The notes: generated by a model from the letters alone, not told the origin. DNA of 64,000 nucleotides from Desulfuromonas sp. (GCA_002869685.1 PKUE01000007.1:1-64000); one strand, 5' to 3'; numbered from the stretch's first letter, positions 9,973-19,704 are shown. Numbers and translations: made by a program.

Positions 9973-11200
9973 GGTTATATCTCCTTAAGACCAGAGAGGT
10001 ATTCACCCCGCCAAGTGCAAAGTTATTTTTTAAAGCAACACTTAAATCAACATCAGACAACTGCTTGATATAGTTCAGTTCTGCACAATCGTTATCAACG
10101 TGATCGAGATGCAAAGTCGGCACCAGTTTTCCCTGGTTGAGCATATCGATAGTCGCGATGGTTTCCAGAGCACCACTGGCGGCCATGGTGTGCCCCAGAT
10201 GCCCTTTTAGACTGCTCACCGCAACTGACGGCTCAAACACTTCGGCAATCGCCTGACTTTCGGCGATATCGCCCTGCTGCGTTGCCGTAGCATGGGCATT
10301 GACATAATCCACCTGTGCCGCATCAATGCCTGCCGACTCAAGAGCCTGACGGATGCACAAAGCCATCACCCGGGCATCGGGATTGGCAATACTGCCCGGA
10401 TCGGAGACGGTGGCAAAACCAATCACTTCGCCAAGAATCTTGGCCCCGCGTTGCAAAGCCGAATCCAGAGATTCAAGAACCACAATGCCACTACCTTCCC
10501 CGCACACCATGCCATCACGGTCTGCCGCGAACGGACGCGGTGTCAGCTCCGCCCGATCATTGTAGGCCGTCGATGCGGCATGCATGACATCAAAGGTGGC
10601 ACAAGTCAGCGGATGCAGTTCATCAGCACCGCCGCACAACATTATCTGCTGGTGACCCTGGGCAATCATCTCATAACCGTAGCCGATGGCCTGACTTCCC
10701 GTAGCGCAGGCTGCAGAGGGAGCAAGCAGCCGACCGGCGATATTGAAAGTCTGAGCAATGTTGGAGGCACAGGTATGGTTCATCATCTGGAAGAACAGCG
10801 TTGACTTCATCCGTTCCAAACTGTGATCCGTGAAATAATCCTCAAAAAAAGCCTCGGTCACTTCGGTACTGCCGACGGTGGACCCAACGGCGACACCCAG
10901 GCCACCGGAGGCACACATTGTCTCATCAATCCCCGCCTGCTGCATAGCCTCACTCGCCGCCAGAGTGGCGTAGACTGACATCTTCGACATGGATCGCCGA
11001 TGCTTGCGGGCAATCTGCTTCGGATCAATGCCCTGCACCCGACTGGCAACCAGACTGCGCAGTCCCTGGACCTGACGAAGCGCATCATAATAGCTGACAG
11101 CACTGCGGCCTTCGTACAATCCGCTAAGCAGATCAGCAACCGTACCGCCAAACGGTGAAACGGCTCCCATTCCGGTGATTACGACTCTGTTCATTGCCAC
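9965..11200 (-). CDS. beta-ketoacyl-ACP synthase II-like (KS) of aryl-polyene cluster
   Basis: APSAACATGSQAIGYG active Cys, VNAHATATQQGD and SLKGHLGHTMAASGA His motifs. Confidence 0.92.
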   Translation of the reverse strand: MAMNRVVITGMGAVSPFGGTVADLLSGLYEGRSAVSYYDALRQVQGLRSLVASRVQGIDPKQIARKHRRSMSKMSVYATLAASEAMQQAGIDETMCASGGLGVAVGSTVGSTEVTEAFFEDYFTDHSLERMKSTLFFQMMNHTCASNIAQTFNIAGRLLAPSAACATGSQAIGYGYEMIAQGHQQIMLCGGADELHPLTCATFDVMHAASTAYNDRAELTPRPFAADRDGMVCGEGSGIVVLESLDSALQRGAKILGEVIGFATVSDPGSIANPDARVMALCIRQALESAGIDAAQVDYVNAHATATQQGDIAESQAIAEVFEPSVAVSSLKGHLGHTMAASGALETIATIDMLNQGKLVPTLHLDHVDNDCAELNYIKQLSDVDLSVALKNNFALGGVNTSLVLRRYNHD

Positions 11201-12690
11201 TGTCTCAACTCCTCTGCAACACGTTGATGCCCCAACAGGGTGCCACAGGTATAGAATGCCCCAATCATGGCGCCCATCAGCCCCGGTGCAGCCAAAGCCT
11301 GCCCCGACAGATATAGTCCCCGTACCCGCGTAGCGACCTGTAACGGGTATCGTGCCAACTGGTGACTGACGCCATACATTGCGCCCTGCGGATAGTGCAG
11401 ATAATCACGCAGCGTCAGTGGTGTCGCTAAAAAAGGTTGTTGCAACGCTTGAGCGACCTCCGGTGCCGCCTGTTCAATCCGCTCAAGCATCTGCCCGCGA
11501 CGCTCGTGCTTAAAGCGCAGATACTCTTCAGGGCGCTGGCCACGGCGGGTCGCCTGCCAGGGCTCGTAACAACGGTAATCCTCTGGCATAATACCGATAA
11601 TGCCGCAGCGCTGGGCCACACCGTCGTCCGTACTGAGCTCTAACCCGGCCGAAGACAGGTATAACGGCCGCTGCGCCATTGACGCGGAAAACAACTCGGT
11701 CCCAAGGTGCAAATCAGCCAGGTATAAATTGCGGTCAGCCAGAGATTCAACAGGCCGCGCACTTTGTCCAAACAAGATCAAGGCGGACTGCGTTTCCTGC
11801 AGAGCCGTCAACCGACGTCGATACACCGGGCGAAAACACTTCTCGTCAAGCCAGTCCAGCAACAGACGCGGATCAGCGGCATGAATAACCTGCGCCGCGA
11901 CAAGTTCCTGCCCTGAAGACAGGGTAACGCCAGTAATGTTATTGTCAGGATCGACCGACATGGCGGTAACCCTGGAGCCACAGTACAGATCAACATTCGC
12001 CTGTTGCAAACTGGCCGCGAAGGATTGACTTAATTGTCTTCCGCCGCCACGAATGCCATACACCGAACGGCAATAAGGGCCGACCACTGCCGCATGGAGG
12101 CGCAAAGGGATCTGATCCGGCGGGGTACCATGCAGCAAACAGTGCATACACAACACCGCCTGCAGACGTCGATCCTGTGTTAACTCAGCGACAAAAGCCT
12201 GAAGACTGATATCCTGGCTGTTGGCAAACAATGCATCTTCGCCAAAGGTCTTCTCTTTGTTGAGATACGGCAGAGAATCACAGATCGACAGCACCGTCTG
12301 CTGAAAACGATTAATCGCCGCAGCTTCACGGGGAAATGCCGCCAGGAGTGAATCACGCCAAGACTGCTCTCCGTAGCTGAATTCAACCACGTCAGACGTC
12401 GACTGATCGACAATACGATCAAACCCCTGCGCTCTTAACGGATAAAGTTCCATCCCCTGATTAAGGCCGAGGAAACGGAAAAAACGGTCCAATATCTCGC
12501 CGGGGCCAAGACCTCCAGCATAATGAAATCCAGTATCATGGTGGACACCATGGCGAACAAATCCATGTAGCAAAGGGGTCACATGGGCTTCTCGCTCAAC
12601 AACAGCGACACGGCAACCGAAATGAGACAACACCAGGGCACAGGTCGCACCACTGATGCCGCCGCCAATGATCACCGCATCATACTTCAA
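11191..12690 (-). CDS. FAD-dependent oxidoreductase, phytoene desaturase/CRTISO/retinol saturase-like
   Basis: N-terminal YDAVIIGGGISGATCALVLSHFGCRVAVVEREAHV dinucleotide-binding fold; HHDTGFHYAGGLGPGEILDRFFRFLGL; RGGGRQLSQSFAASLQQANVDLYCGSRV; GLYLSGQALAAPGLMGAMIGA. Confidence 0.8.
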   Translation of the reverse strand: MKYDAVIIGGGISGATCALVLSHFGCRVAVVEREAHVTPLLHGFVRHGVHHDTGFHYAGGLGPGEILDRFFRFLGLNQGMELYPLRAQGFDRIVDQSTSDVVEFSYGEQSWRDSLLAAFPREAAAINRFQQTVLSICDSLPYLNKEKTFGEDALFANSQDISLQAFVAELTQDRRLQAVLCMHCLLHGTPPDQIPLRLHAAVVGPYCRSVYGIRGGGRQLSQSFAASLQQANVDLYCGSRVTAMSVDPDNNITGVTLSSGQELVAAQVIHAADPRLLLDWLDEKCFRPVYRRRLTALQETQSALILFGQSARPVESLADRNLYLADLHLGTELFSASMAQRPLYLSSAGLELSTDDGVAQRCGIIGIMPEDYRCYEPWQATRRGQRPEEYLRFKHERRGQMLERIEQAAPEVAQALQQPFLATPLTLRDYLHYPQGAMYGVSHQLARYPLQVATRVRGLYLSGQALAAPGLMGAMIGAFYTCGTLLGHQRVAEELRQWQ

Positions 12691-13922
12691 AGGCTCTCCC
12701 CGAAATTCAGGACCAGACAGGCGTTCGTGCCTCCGAAACCGGCAGAATTACATAAGACGGTTTTCGGCGCCTGAGGCAGTGTCTGCGTAACGATGTGCAA
12801 GCCTCTGGCGGCGTCATCCGGTTCGGTAAAATTGATATTGGCGGCAATGAAACCATCGCGGGCCATCAGAGTGCAATACACCACCTGCGAAGCTCCGGAC
12901 ATCCATAATTCATGGCCGGTCATCGATTTCAATGACGAAACCAGTGGACCGTCATCACCAAAGACCGCCTGAATATTTGCCGCCTCAGCAGCGTCACCGG
13001 CCGGTGTCGAAGTCGCATGAGCACACAGGTAGTCGATCTGCTCCGGTTGCACGTTGGCCCGCTGCAGAGCCTGCAGCATAGCGCGTTGCAACCCGCCACG
13101 GCTGGGAACCGAAAGATTTTCACCATCGGACGAAAAACCGTAGGACAAAACTTCACCAAGGATGGTTGCACCGCGCTGCAACGCTTCCTCATAATTCTCC
13201 AGCACCACCGCCGCAGCACCACCACTGGGCACTAGGCCGTCACGGTCAGCAGAGAACGGACGACAGGCAGCCGTCGGCTCGTTTTCGCGCACGGAAAAAG
13301 CACCAAGACCGTCAAAACTGCACATGGATTGCCAATTGATCTCCTGAGCGCCACCACAAATCACCCGTTTCTGTCGCCCCAGAGCAATCAAGTCTGCGGC
13401 TTGACCAATGGCATGACCACCACTGGAACAGGCGGAACTCAACGACCAGCAGGCGCCTTTGGTCCCCAGCAAAGTATTGAGATTCATGGTCACGCATGAG
13501 GTCATGGAACGGAAGATCTGACCACTGCCGATCGATTTTGTTTCCTGACGCTCGCGCAGCAGATCAACCTGCTCAATCGCCGCCAGACAACTCGAATCAC
13601 AGCCAAAAATCAAACCGGTATCCTCGCTGCGCACCAGCGACTCGTCCAACGCAGCCATTTCCAGCGCCTGACGGCTGGCCGCATAGGCCTGCACGGCAAA
13701 GTCTGGCATGCTCTTACGCTCTTTGCGCGACAAAACCTTTTTAGTGTCAAAACCATCAATACGTCCGGTCAGCGCACTGCGAAAACCGAGCGCCTTGCGC
13801 TCCTCGTCCACAACAATACCGGAACGACCAAGACGTAAAGCCTCGCTGACTGTATCGGCATCACAGCCAAGACACGAAATTATCCCGACACCGGTTATGG
13901 CTACTCGATTCAACGTCGTCAT
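12687..13922 (-). CDS. beta-ketoacyl-ACP synthase (second KS, aryl-polyene cluster)
   Basis: CWSLSSACSSGGHAIGQA active Cys, CAHATSTPAGDAAE and SLKSMTGHELWMSGA. Confidence 0.9.
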   Translation of the reverse strand: MTTLNRVAITGVGIISCLGCDADTVSEALRLGRSGIVVDEERKALGFRSALTGRIDGFDTKKVLSRKERKSMPDFAVQAYAASRQALEMAALDESLVRSEDTGLIFGCDSSCLAAIEQVDLLRERQETKSIGSGQIFRSMTSCVTMNLNTLLGTKGACWSLSSACSSGGHAIGQAADLIALGRQKRVICGGAQEINWQSMCSFDGLGAFSVRENEPTAACRPFSADRDGLVPSGGAAAVVLENYEEALQRGATILGEVLSYGFSSDGENLSVPSRGGLQRAMLQALQRANVQPEQIDYLCAHATSTPAGDAAEAANIQAVFGDDGPLVSSLKSMTGHELWMSGASQVVYCTLMARDGFIAANINFTEPDDAARGLHIVTQTLPQAPKTVLCNSAGFGGTNACLVLNFGESL

Positions 13923-13951
13923 CGCTTCTCTACTTTGCTTAATGCCGTCAA

Positions 13952-14689
13952 TTACGGCATGCAGGCTCCACCATTAACAGAGAATACCTGCCCGGTGATG
14001 TACTGCGCTTTGTCCGAGCAGAGAAAATCAACCATATCAGCGACTTCCTGCGCCGTACCAATCCGGCCAAGGGGAATCATCGGCAGAATCCGCTCCAGAG
14101 GCAACTCATCGGTCATTTCGGTTTCAATGAATCCGGGAGCAACCGCATTGACCAGGATCTTGCGTTTGGCCACTTCCATGGCCAGTGAGCGGGTAGCTCC
14201 GATCATACCGGCTTTCGCTGCGGAATAATTCGTCTGACCGCCGACCCCGGTCTGCCCCGAGGTGGAAACGATATTGACAACACGACCACACCGTTTGCGT
14301 AACATCAGGGGAATGACCTGGCGGGTCACATTGAAAAAACCACCCAGATGAACTGAAATCACATCGTTCCATTCCTTCTGACTCATCAAAGCCAGCAGAG
14401 TGTCTTTGGCAAAACCGGCGTTATTGATGACCGCAAAAGGAACATCATTTTCCAGATGTGGTTTTAGCGCCTCCTCACAGGCGGCGAAATCAGCAACATC
14501 GAACGGCAACAACAGGCATGTAGCACCGGCCTGTTCTACCAGCGCTCTGACCTGCTCGGCTGCCTGATGATCGGAACGGTAATTCAACCAGATATCAAAA
14601 CCGGATTGAGCCAGGGTGGTGGCGATAGCCGCACCGATCCCCTTACTCCCCCCGGTGATTAAAGCAATACGTCGTGGCGCCTCAGGCAT
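13952..14689 (-). CDS. 3-oxoacyl-ACP reductase (SDR, FabG-like; aryl-polyene cluster)
   Basis: ALITGGSKGIGAAIA, NNAGFAKD, NYSAAKAGMIGATRSLAMEV. Confidence 0.92.
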   Translation of the reverse strand: MPEAPRRIALITGGSKGIGAAIATTLAQSGFDIWLNYRSDHQAAEQVRALVEQAGATCLLLPFDVADFAACEEALKPHLENDVPFAVINNAGFAKDTLLALMSQKEWNDVISVHLGGFFNVTRQVIPLMLRKRCGRVVNIVSTSGQTGVGGQTNYSAAKAGMIGATRSLAMEVAKRKILVNAVAPGFIETEMTDELPLERILPMIPLGRIGTAQEVADMVDFLCSDKAQYITGQVFSVNGGACMP

Positions 14690-14712
14690 CGTTCTTCATC
14701 CCCGAATAGTAA

Positions 14713-14779
14713 ACTAATTAGTCTGAAAAATTTACTGTAACAATGGGCGTATTCTATACAAATATGGTGGTTGGCACAA
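14713..14779 (-). promoter_or_regulatory. candidate promoter with palindromic operator for the aryl-polyene cluster
   Basis: Minus strand TTGTGC (14774-14779), 17 bp spacer, TAGAAT (14751-14756); perfect 10-bp palindrome ACTAATTAGT at 14713-14722 between it and the first gene. Confidence 0.4.
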
Positions 14780-14851
14780 CCGCTTATCCAGTCAAGGATT
14801 TCAAATAAAAATCTCTATAATTTTGACAGGATAGTGATCACTTAGACGGAA

Positions 14852-15586
14852 CTAGCCACGCCGTTTTCCCGGCCAGTCATGAACACTCTGCTCCAGCTGA
14901 TTAATGAGCCCGCGCAGGATATTCAACTCACGCACATCGGGTTGTGCCTGATTGATAAGACGACGCAAAACAGTAGGAACCACTTCAGGCCGACTTGGAT
15001 TAGTATATCCGATCCGTTCTACAAGCGTTTCCATTTGACCAAACAACACCTCGATTTGTGACTGAGTGGGGAGGTTCTTCTCGGTCAGATCCTCGACCGT
15101 GCGTTGACGCGACAATTCATAGAGCGTAACAACAACAGCCTGGGCCAAATTCAGCGACGCAGTCTTTCCACTGGTGGCAATGGTGGCCGCATGGGAGCAC
15201 ATGGCAACTTCCTGCGTTGACAGTCCACAATCCTCGCGACCGAACACCAGTCCCAGACGGCTGCCGGACGGCAATTTCACCCCATGGGAAAACACCTCTT
15301 CAATTGTCTCCAACTCACCACGCAGTCGGCCGCCACGTCGTGTCAACGCCACACTGTAATGAACATCTTCCAGAGCGGACGCCAGATCGGAGAATAATTC
15401 CGCCTGCCCCAGCAATGGACGCGCACTGACGGAAAACTTGATCGCTTCGGGATGAAACGGGTCACAGGGATTTACCAGCCGCAGCTGATCCAATCCAAAA
15501 TTAGCCATGGCCCGACATACGGCGCCGACATTCCCGGGCTGTTGTGGTTCAACAAGAATCACCACGGGGGTGAGATGATCTAACAT
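14852..15586 (-). CDS. trmJ: tRNA/rRNA methyltransferase, TrmJ-type SpoU family
   Basis: VVILVEPQQPGNVGAVCRAMANFGLDQLRLVNP, GLVFGREDCGLSTQEVAMC, SLNLAQAVVVTLYEL. Likely start MLDHLTP. Confidence 0.85.
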   Translation of the reverse strand: MLDHLTPVVILVEPQQPGNVGAVCRAMANFGLDQLRLVNPCDPFHPEAIKFSVSARPLLGQAELFSDLASALEDVHYSVALTRRGGRLRGELETIEEVFSHGVKLPSGSRLGLVFGREDCGLSTQEVAMCSHAATIATSGKTASLNLAQAVVVTLYELSRQRTVEDLTEKNLPTQSQIEVLFGQMETLVERIGYTNPSRPEVVPTVLRRLINQAQPDVRELNILRGLINQLEQSVHDWPGKRRG

Positions 15587-15608
15587 CGTTTTCTCCCTGA
15601 AAGACAAA

Positions 15609-15641
15609 AAAAGGGTGCCATCCTCAAGATGGCACCCTTTC
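15609..15641 (-). terminator. Rho-independent terminator downstream of FadL-like gene
   Basis: AAAGGGTGCCATC-CTCAA-GATGGCACCCTTT with a T-run on the minus strand. Confidence 0.85.
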
Positions 15642-15664
15642 ATAACACACTCTATCGAATCTGC

Positions 15665-17017
15665 TTAGAAGAAATACGTCAGATTCGCAGCAAACAGGTA
15701 GGCATCGCTTTTATACGTTCCGGTCTGGGTTTCGTTGTCAACCTTACGATCATCAAAATCAACCCACATGTAGGCAAAATCAAACACGGCCCGATCAGTG
15801 TGGTAACCAAAACCGATGGTGTAGTTATTACGGTCCGAATCAGGCAGCTCGGGCCCCAGTGTATCGTCGGGAACCGGCGTGTTATCACGCGCGTAGCCAA
15901 CACGCAAATCCAACATTTCTGTCACCGCATATTGGGCACCAAAACGATAGGCCCAGACATCGTTCCAGTCCTTGCGATTCAATGAATCTGATAACACCGT
16001 ATGTTCGTCAAACAGAATATCGAGGCTGTCGTAGGAACTCCAACCAAAGCGATCGGCATCAAACTCGACAGTCAGTCTGCTGGTCGGCGTCCAGGCAACA
16101 CCAAAACTCCAGGTATCCGGCAAGGTGATTTCCGTCTTAGCGCCAACACTGTAAATAGCATCAGTATAGCCAACGGTAGAGCCATAAACACTCTGTCCGG
16201 CACTGGTAATCTGATAATCAGCATCACCGTCAAAATCAAGTTTGATTTCACTGCGATAGGCCACACCAAAAGATAATGTCTCAAGGGGCTTCCAGAGAAA
16301 ACCAAAGTTATAGCCCCAGCCATCGCCATCAGCCTCAAGTTCCAACTCACCAAGTTGAACTGCGGCCAAACCGGGCATTGGCGTCATACCCAAGGCATAA
16401 GCATCAACACACGCCGATTTCTCCAACCAGACATCCGCATAGGTATAATCAATCCCCACGGCAACACCCAAGTTAATCGATTCGAATTGGTAGGCCACCG
16501 TTGGATTGACATTGATGGGCTTGATGGCAATCTCTTTGACTTCATCGCGGAACGGGCTGGTGGTGTCCCAGCGCTTGGCCAGCGGAAACAGGGAGCCGAT
16601 GCCGATACCAAAGGCCCAGGGGGAACCCTCTTTACGTGTCGTCATATAAAAATTGGGCGGGAAAAAGATATCGTCGCGTGCTTTGGTGTTAACCTGTTGC
16701 TCAACACCAAGACCCGCAGCCACGTCTCCCGACTTGGTCGATCCGCGAAATTCGGTCTCCGGCACATTAACAACCGTTACCCCCAGGCTGAGCTGGGTTC
16801 CGGTCTGAAAGGCAATTCCGGCAGGATTGTAAAAGATCGCTGAAGGATCATCCGCCTGGGCCACAAAAGCATTCGCCATCCCCATGGCTTTTGTTCCCTG
16901 TTCACGGATATGAAACCCCGCAGCACTCACCCACCCCGGCAACACCAGCGCCAGGACAACAGCAGTAATCAATGATTTCAATGCTCGACTCCCTTGTCTT
17001 TGTTTAATGACACTCAT
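15665..17017 (-). CDS. outer membrane protein transport protein (OmpP1/FadL/TodX family)
   Basis: GFHIREQGTKAMGMANAFVAQADDPSAIFYNPAGIAF, C-terminal aromatic beta-barrel ending (FAANLTYFF). Confidence 0.92.
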   Translation of the reverse strand: MSVIKQRQGSRALKSLITAVVLALVLPGWVSAAGFHIREQGTKAMGMANAFVAQADDPSAIFYNPAGIAFQTGTQLSLGVTVVNVPETEFRGSTKSGDVAAGLGVEQQVNTKARDDIFFPPNFYMTTRKEGSPWAFGIGIGSLFPLAKRWDTTSPFRDEVKEIAIKPINVNPTVAYQFESINLGVAVGIDYTYADVWLEKSACVDAYALGMTPMPGLAAVQLGELELEADGDGWGYNFGFLWKPLETLSFGVAYRSEIKLDFDGDADYQITSAGQSVYGSTVGYTDAIYSVGAKTEITLPDTWSFGVAWTPTSRLTVEFDADRFGWSSYDSLDILFDEHTVLSDSLNRKDWNDVWAYRFGAQYAVTEMLDLRVGYARDNTPVPDDTLGPELPDSDRNNYTIGFGYHTDRAVFDFAYMWVDFDDRKVDNETQTGTYKSDAYLFAANLTYFF

Positions 17018-17194
17018 TCAGTTTCATTACAAAATAGTCGGCATTATGTTCAAAAATGTATACTCATTCAAGAAAAAACGACTTATGTTCAGGATTTACG
17101 TTGACTCCAATATACAGCTCCATAAATAATGCCACAAACCAACACGATAAAAAATAAATTACCCAACATGGTTTTCTCCTCGTATATTCACCAT

Positions 17195-18028
17195 TCAATA
17201 TTGCCATTGGACAAAAGTATTGACATGGGCATGTTGTCCAACACTCTTATAAATTTTAATTTCATCCCAAGGTTGTTCTAAAATTCCGTCATGTATAGCC
17301 CAACTGCGTCCACGAACCGTTTTTTCCATCCCCGGCTGGCGAAACGGTGTGGAGCCGTCAAGACGGCGATGAAGAATCCCGCCAGGTTGAAATTCGCGGT
17401 CAATCCATAACATCAGCTGCTTGCCGGTAATATAGTCGAAGCCGTAGTACTCATATCGGATGGCATTACTGTAGGACAATGGTTCAGCAACAATAATATC
17501 GATTCCCAGTGAGGCGACAAACTGTTCGAACCGATCAAAAAAAGGCTTGAACGTTTTCAGCCCGGCCCGCACCTGATTAGGGGACAAACCAGCGGCCATG
17601 GCCTTGACCTCTTCATTGATGTTGCGCCGCATGGTCCCGAATGAGTTATCACGTCCCTGGATATCACAATCGACATTAAATCGGGGCGCATCAGGATCAT
17701 TGATCAGGCAAAAGGAGAATTCCATTTGTCGATAAGGGGTATCCGCCACTTCAACAAAAAAAAGGTTATCGCGATCTTCAGGAGAACGACGCACCGCAAT
17801 TCGCAACAAACCCAACCCCTCCGGACAGATAAAATTGATCCGCGATCGCCCGTCAGGACTGCAAAATGTGTCACGATCAAATCCGTAACGCTCGAAAACC
17901 AGCTCGGGGACCAGAGTGGAATAGATCCGCTCTTTCTCTGCAACCGGCAGGGCATTAATTTCCTTAAGAGAAAACAGCGGCAGGCCATTGGAGTCGATTA
18001 AATGGTGGGTGGCGGGAGTAAAGGGCAT
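17195..18028 (-). CDS. uncharacterised protein with GNAT-like C-terminal motif, coupled to HDAC-like gene
   Basis: LGIDIIVAEPLSYSNAIRYEYYGFDYITGKQLMLWI resembles GNAT motif B; ATG abuts the HDAC stop codon at 18028. Confidence 0.6.
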   Translation of the reverse strand: MPFTPATHHLIDSNGLPLFSLKEINALPVAEKERIYSTLVPELVFERYGFDRDTFCSPDGRSRINFICPEGLGLLRIAVRRSPEDRDNLFFVEVADTPYRQMEFSFCLINDPDAPRFNVDCDIQGRDNSFGTMRRNINEEVKAMAAGLSPNQVRAGLKTFKPFFDRFEQFVASLGIDIIVAEPLSYSNAIRYEYYGFDYITGKQLMLWIDREFQPGGILHRRLDGSTPFRQPGMEKTVRGRSWAIHDGILEQPWDEIKIYKSVGQHAHVNTFVQWQY

Positions 18029-19176
18029 TACCGACCTCCCGCCCGCAGATGAAATAACGGAAAAATCTGCCGTTCCAGATAGGAACAGGTCTTATCAAGA
18101 TGCTGCTGAGCGCGGGAGAAATCATCGGGCGACGCCAGATGTGGTGCATCCCGCAACCAGGTAATCTTTTCCCCCAACGTCTCGATAACAGGCAGAAAGC
18201 TTGGCGGCAACTTATCTGGAGCTTCCTGACCGGTCATTACCGCCCACAGCAAGGTCCAGGCACGCGCGACATTGAGACGATCATAACCACCGCCGCCAAC
18301 GGCAACCCAGGGAATACCGGTGGCCAGAAATTGACGGGCCGCGTACTCCATAAAGGATGTGGTTCCCTCAAGACGGGTTAACGGATCAGTCCGCATAAAA
18401 TCAGCACCCAATTGCGTCAGGAGCACATCGGGACGAAACGCCTCAATCAGCGGCAGTACAATCCGTTGAAGCGCCTGTTCAAAAATAAGATCATCCGAAT
18501 GGGGAACCAGAGGGAGATTGATAGAATAGCCATAGCCGGCACCCTCACCCACCTCATCGACAAAACCGGAGTACGGGTAGAAATCTTTGCCATTCTCATG
18601 GATCGAAATGGTCATGACCTGATCGGTGGTATAAAAGGCTTCCTGGACACCGTCACCATGATGCGCATCAAGATCGACATACACCACCCGTTTACCCTGA
18701 TCGAGCAGATGATTAATCGCAACCACGGAATCGTTAAGGTAACTGAAGCCGGAAGCACGGGCAGCATGGGCATGATGCCATCCCCCCGCCATATTGAATG
18801 CCGCCCGCATTCCCTGATCACACACCTGACGTGCCGCTTCCAACGTGCCACCACACATAAGCCGTGCCCAGTCGTACAAGCCGCGAAATACCGGATTTTC
18901 GACATCACCAAGCCCATAAAAGAAGTTGGCATGGACCTCATCATCGGCACTGAATGCGGCCAGTGTTTTCAGGTAATCCGGGCGGTGAAAGCTGAGTAGA
19001 TTTTTTTCATCGGCATCGGGACATTCAACTTGAAGAACCTGGGGCGAAGCCACTAGCCCGCAGTGCTCCATCAACTCGTAGGTCAAGCGGTAACGATCCA
19101 CTTTGAACGGATGGTGTTCGCCATACGAATAATGGGCGAAGCGACTCGAATATATCAGGGCAAACTGAGGAGACAT
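18028..19176 (-). CDS. histone deacetylase family / AcuC-like deacetylase
   Basis: GGWHHAHAARASGFSYLNDSVVAINHLLDQGKRVVYVDLDAHHGDGVQEAFYTTDQVMTISIHE. Confidence 0.93.
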   Translation of the reverse strand: MSPQFALIYSSRFAHYSYGEHHPFKVDRYRLTYELMEHCGLVASPQVLQVECPDADEKNLLSFHRPDYLKTLAAFSADDEVHANFFYGLGDVENPVFRGLYDWARLMCGGTLEAARQVCDQGMRAAFNMAGGWHHAHAARASGFSYLNDSVVAINHLLDQGKRVVYVDLDAHHGDGVQEAFYTTDQVMTISIHENGKDFYPYSGFVDEVGEGAGYGYSINLPLVPHSDDLIFEQALQRIVLPLIEAFRPDVLLTQLGADFMRTDPLTRLEGTTSFMEYAARQFLATGIPWVAVGGGGYDRLNVARAWTLLWAVMTGQEAPDKLPPSFLPVIETLGEKITWLRDAPHLASPDDFSRAQQHLDKTCSYLERQIFPLFHLRAGGR

Positions 19177-19390
19177 AACCGCCTGTTCGAAAATGGACCA
19201 GTTACGAGAATAACCGTATCAGCCGCTGTTGAGAAAGATGTCAACAGCTGGTTCATTTGTACCGTGCACATGTTAGATCGTCAATAAAATTGGGGAATTG
19301 CTATTTACCAGCGCAACAGGTATAAAGAGGCACGCAGTCGTGTAACAAACCACACGCTAACACAGACCAGATTACATTAAGGAACCCATT

Positions 19391-19693
19391 GTGACCCCTT
19401 CGCTTACCGGTAAACAGAACCGATTTCTACGTGGCCTTGGCCATCACCTCAACCCAGTGGTTCTGGTTGGCAAAGATGCCATCAGTCAAGGCCTGATCGA
19501 CAGTGTTGAAGAAGCGCTGAATCAGCACGAATTGATCAAGATAAAACTACAGGAGGGGTGTCTGCTGGATCGCAAAGAGGTTGCCTCCCAACTTTCAGAA
19601 CAAACCAACAGTGCCGTTGTCCAGATTTTAGGGCGCACGATTCTGCTCTATCGCGACTCGGACGAGCACAAGATCGACCTGCCGAAGAAATAA
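19391..19693 (+). CDS. yhbY: YhbY-family RNA-binding (CRM domain) protein
   Basis: LTGKQNRFLRGLGHHLNPVVLVGKDAISQGLIDSVEEALNQHELIKIKL. Confidence 0.93.
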   Translation: MTPSLTGKQNRFLRGLGHHLNPVVLVGKDAISQGLIDSVEEALNQHELIKIKLQEGCLLDRKEVASQLSEQTNSAVVQILGRTILLYRDSDEHKIDLPKK

Positions 19694-19704
19694 CGGAGAA
19701 CGGC

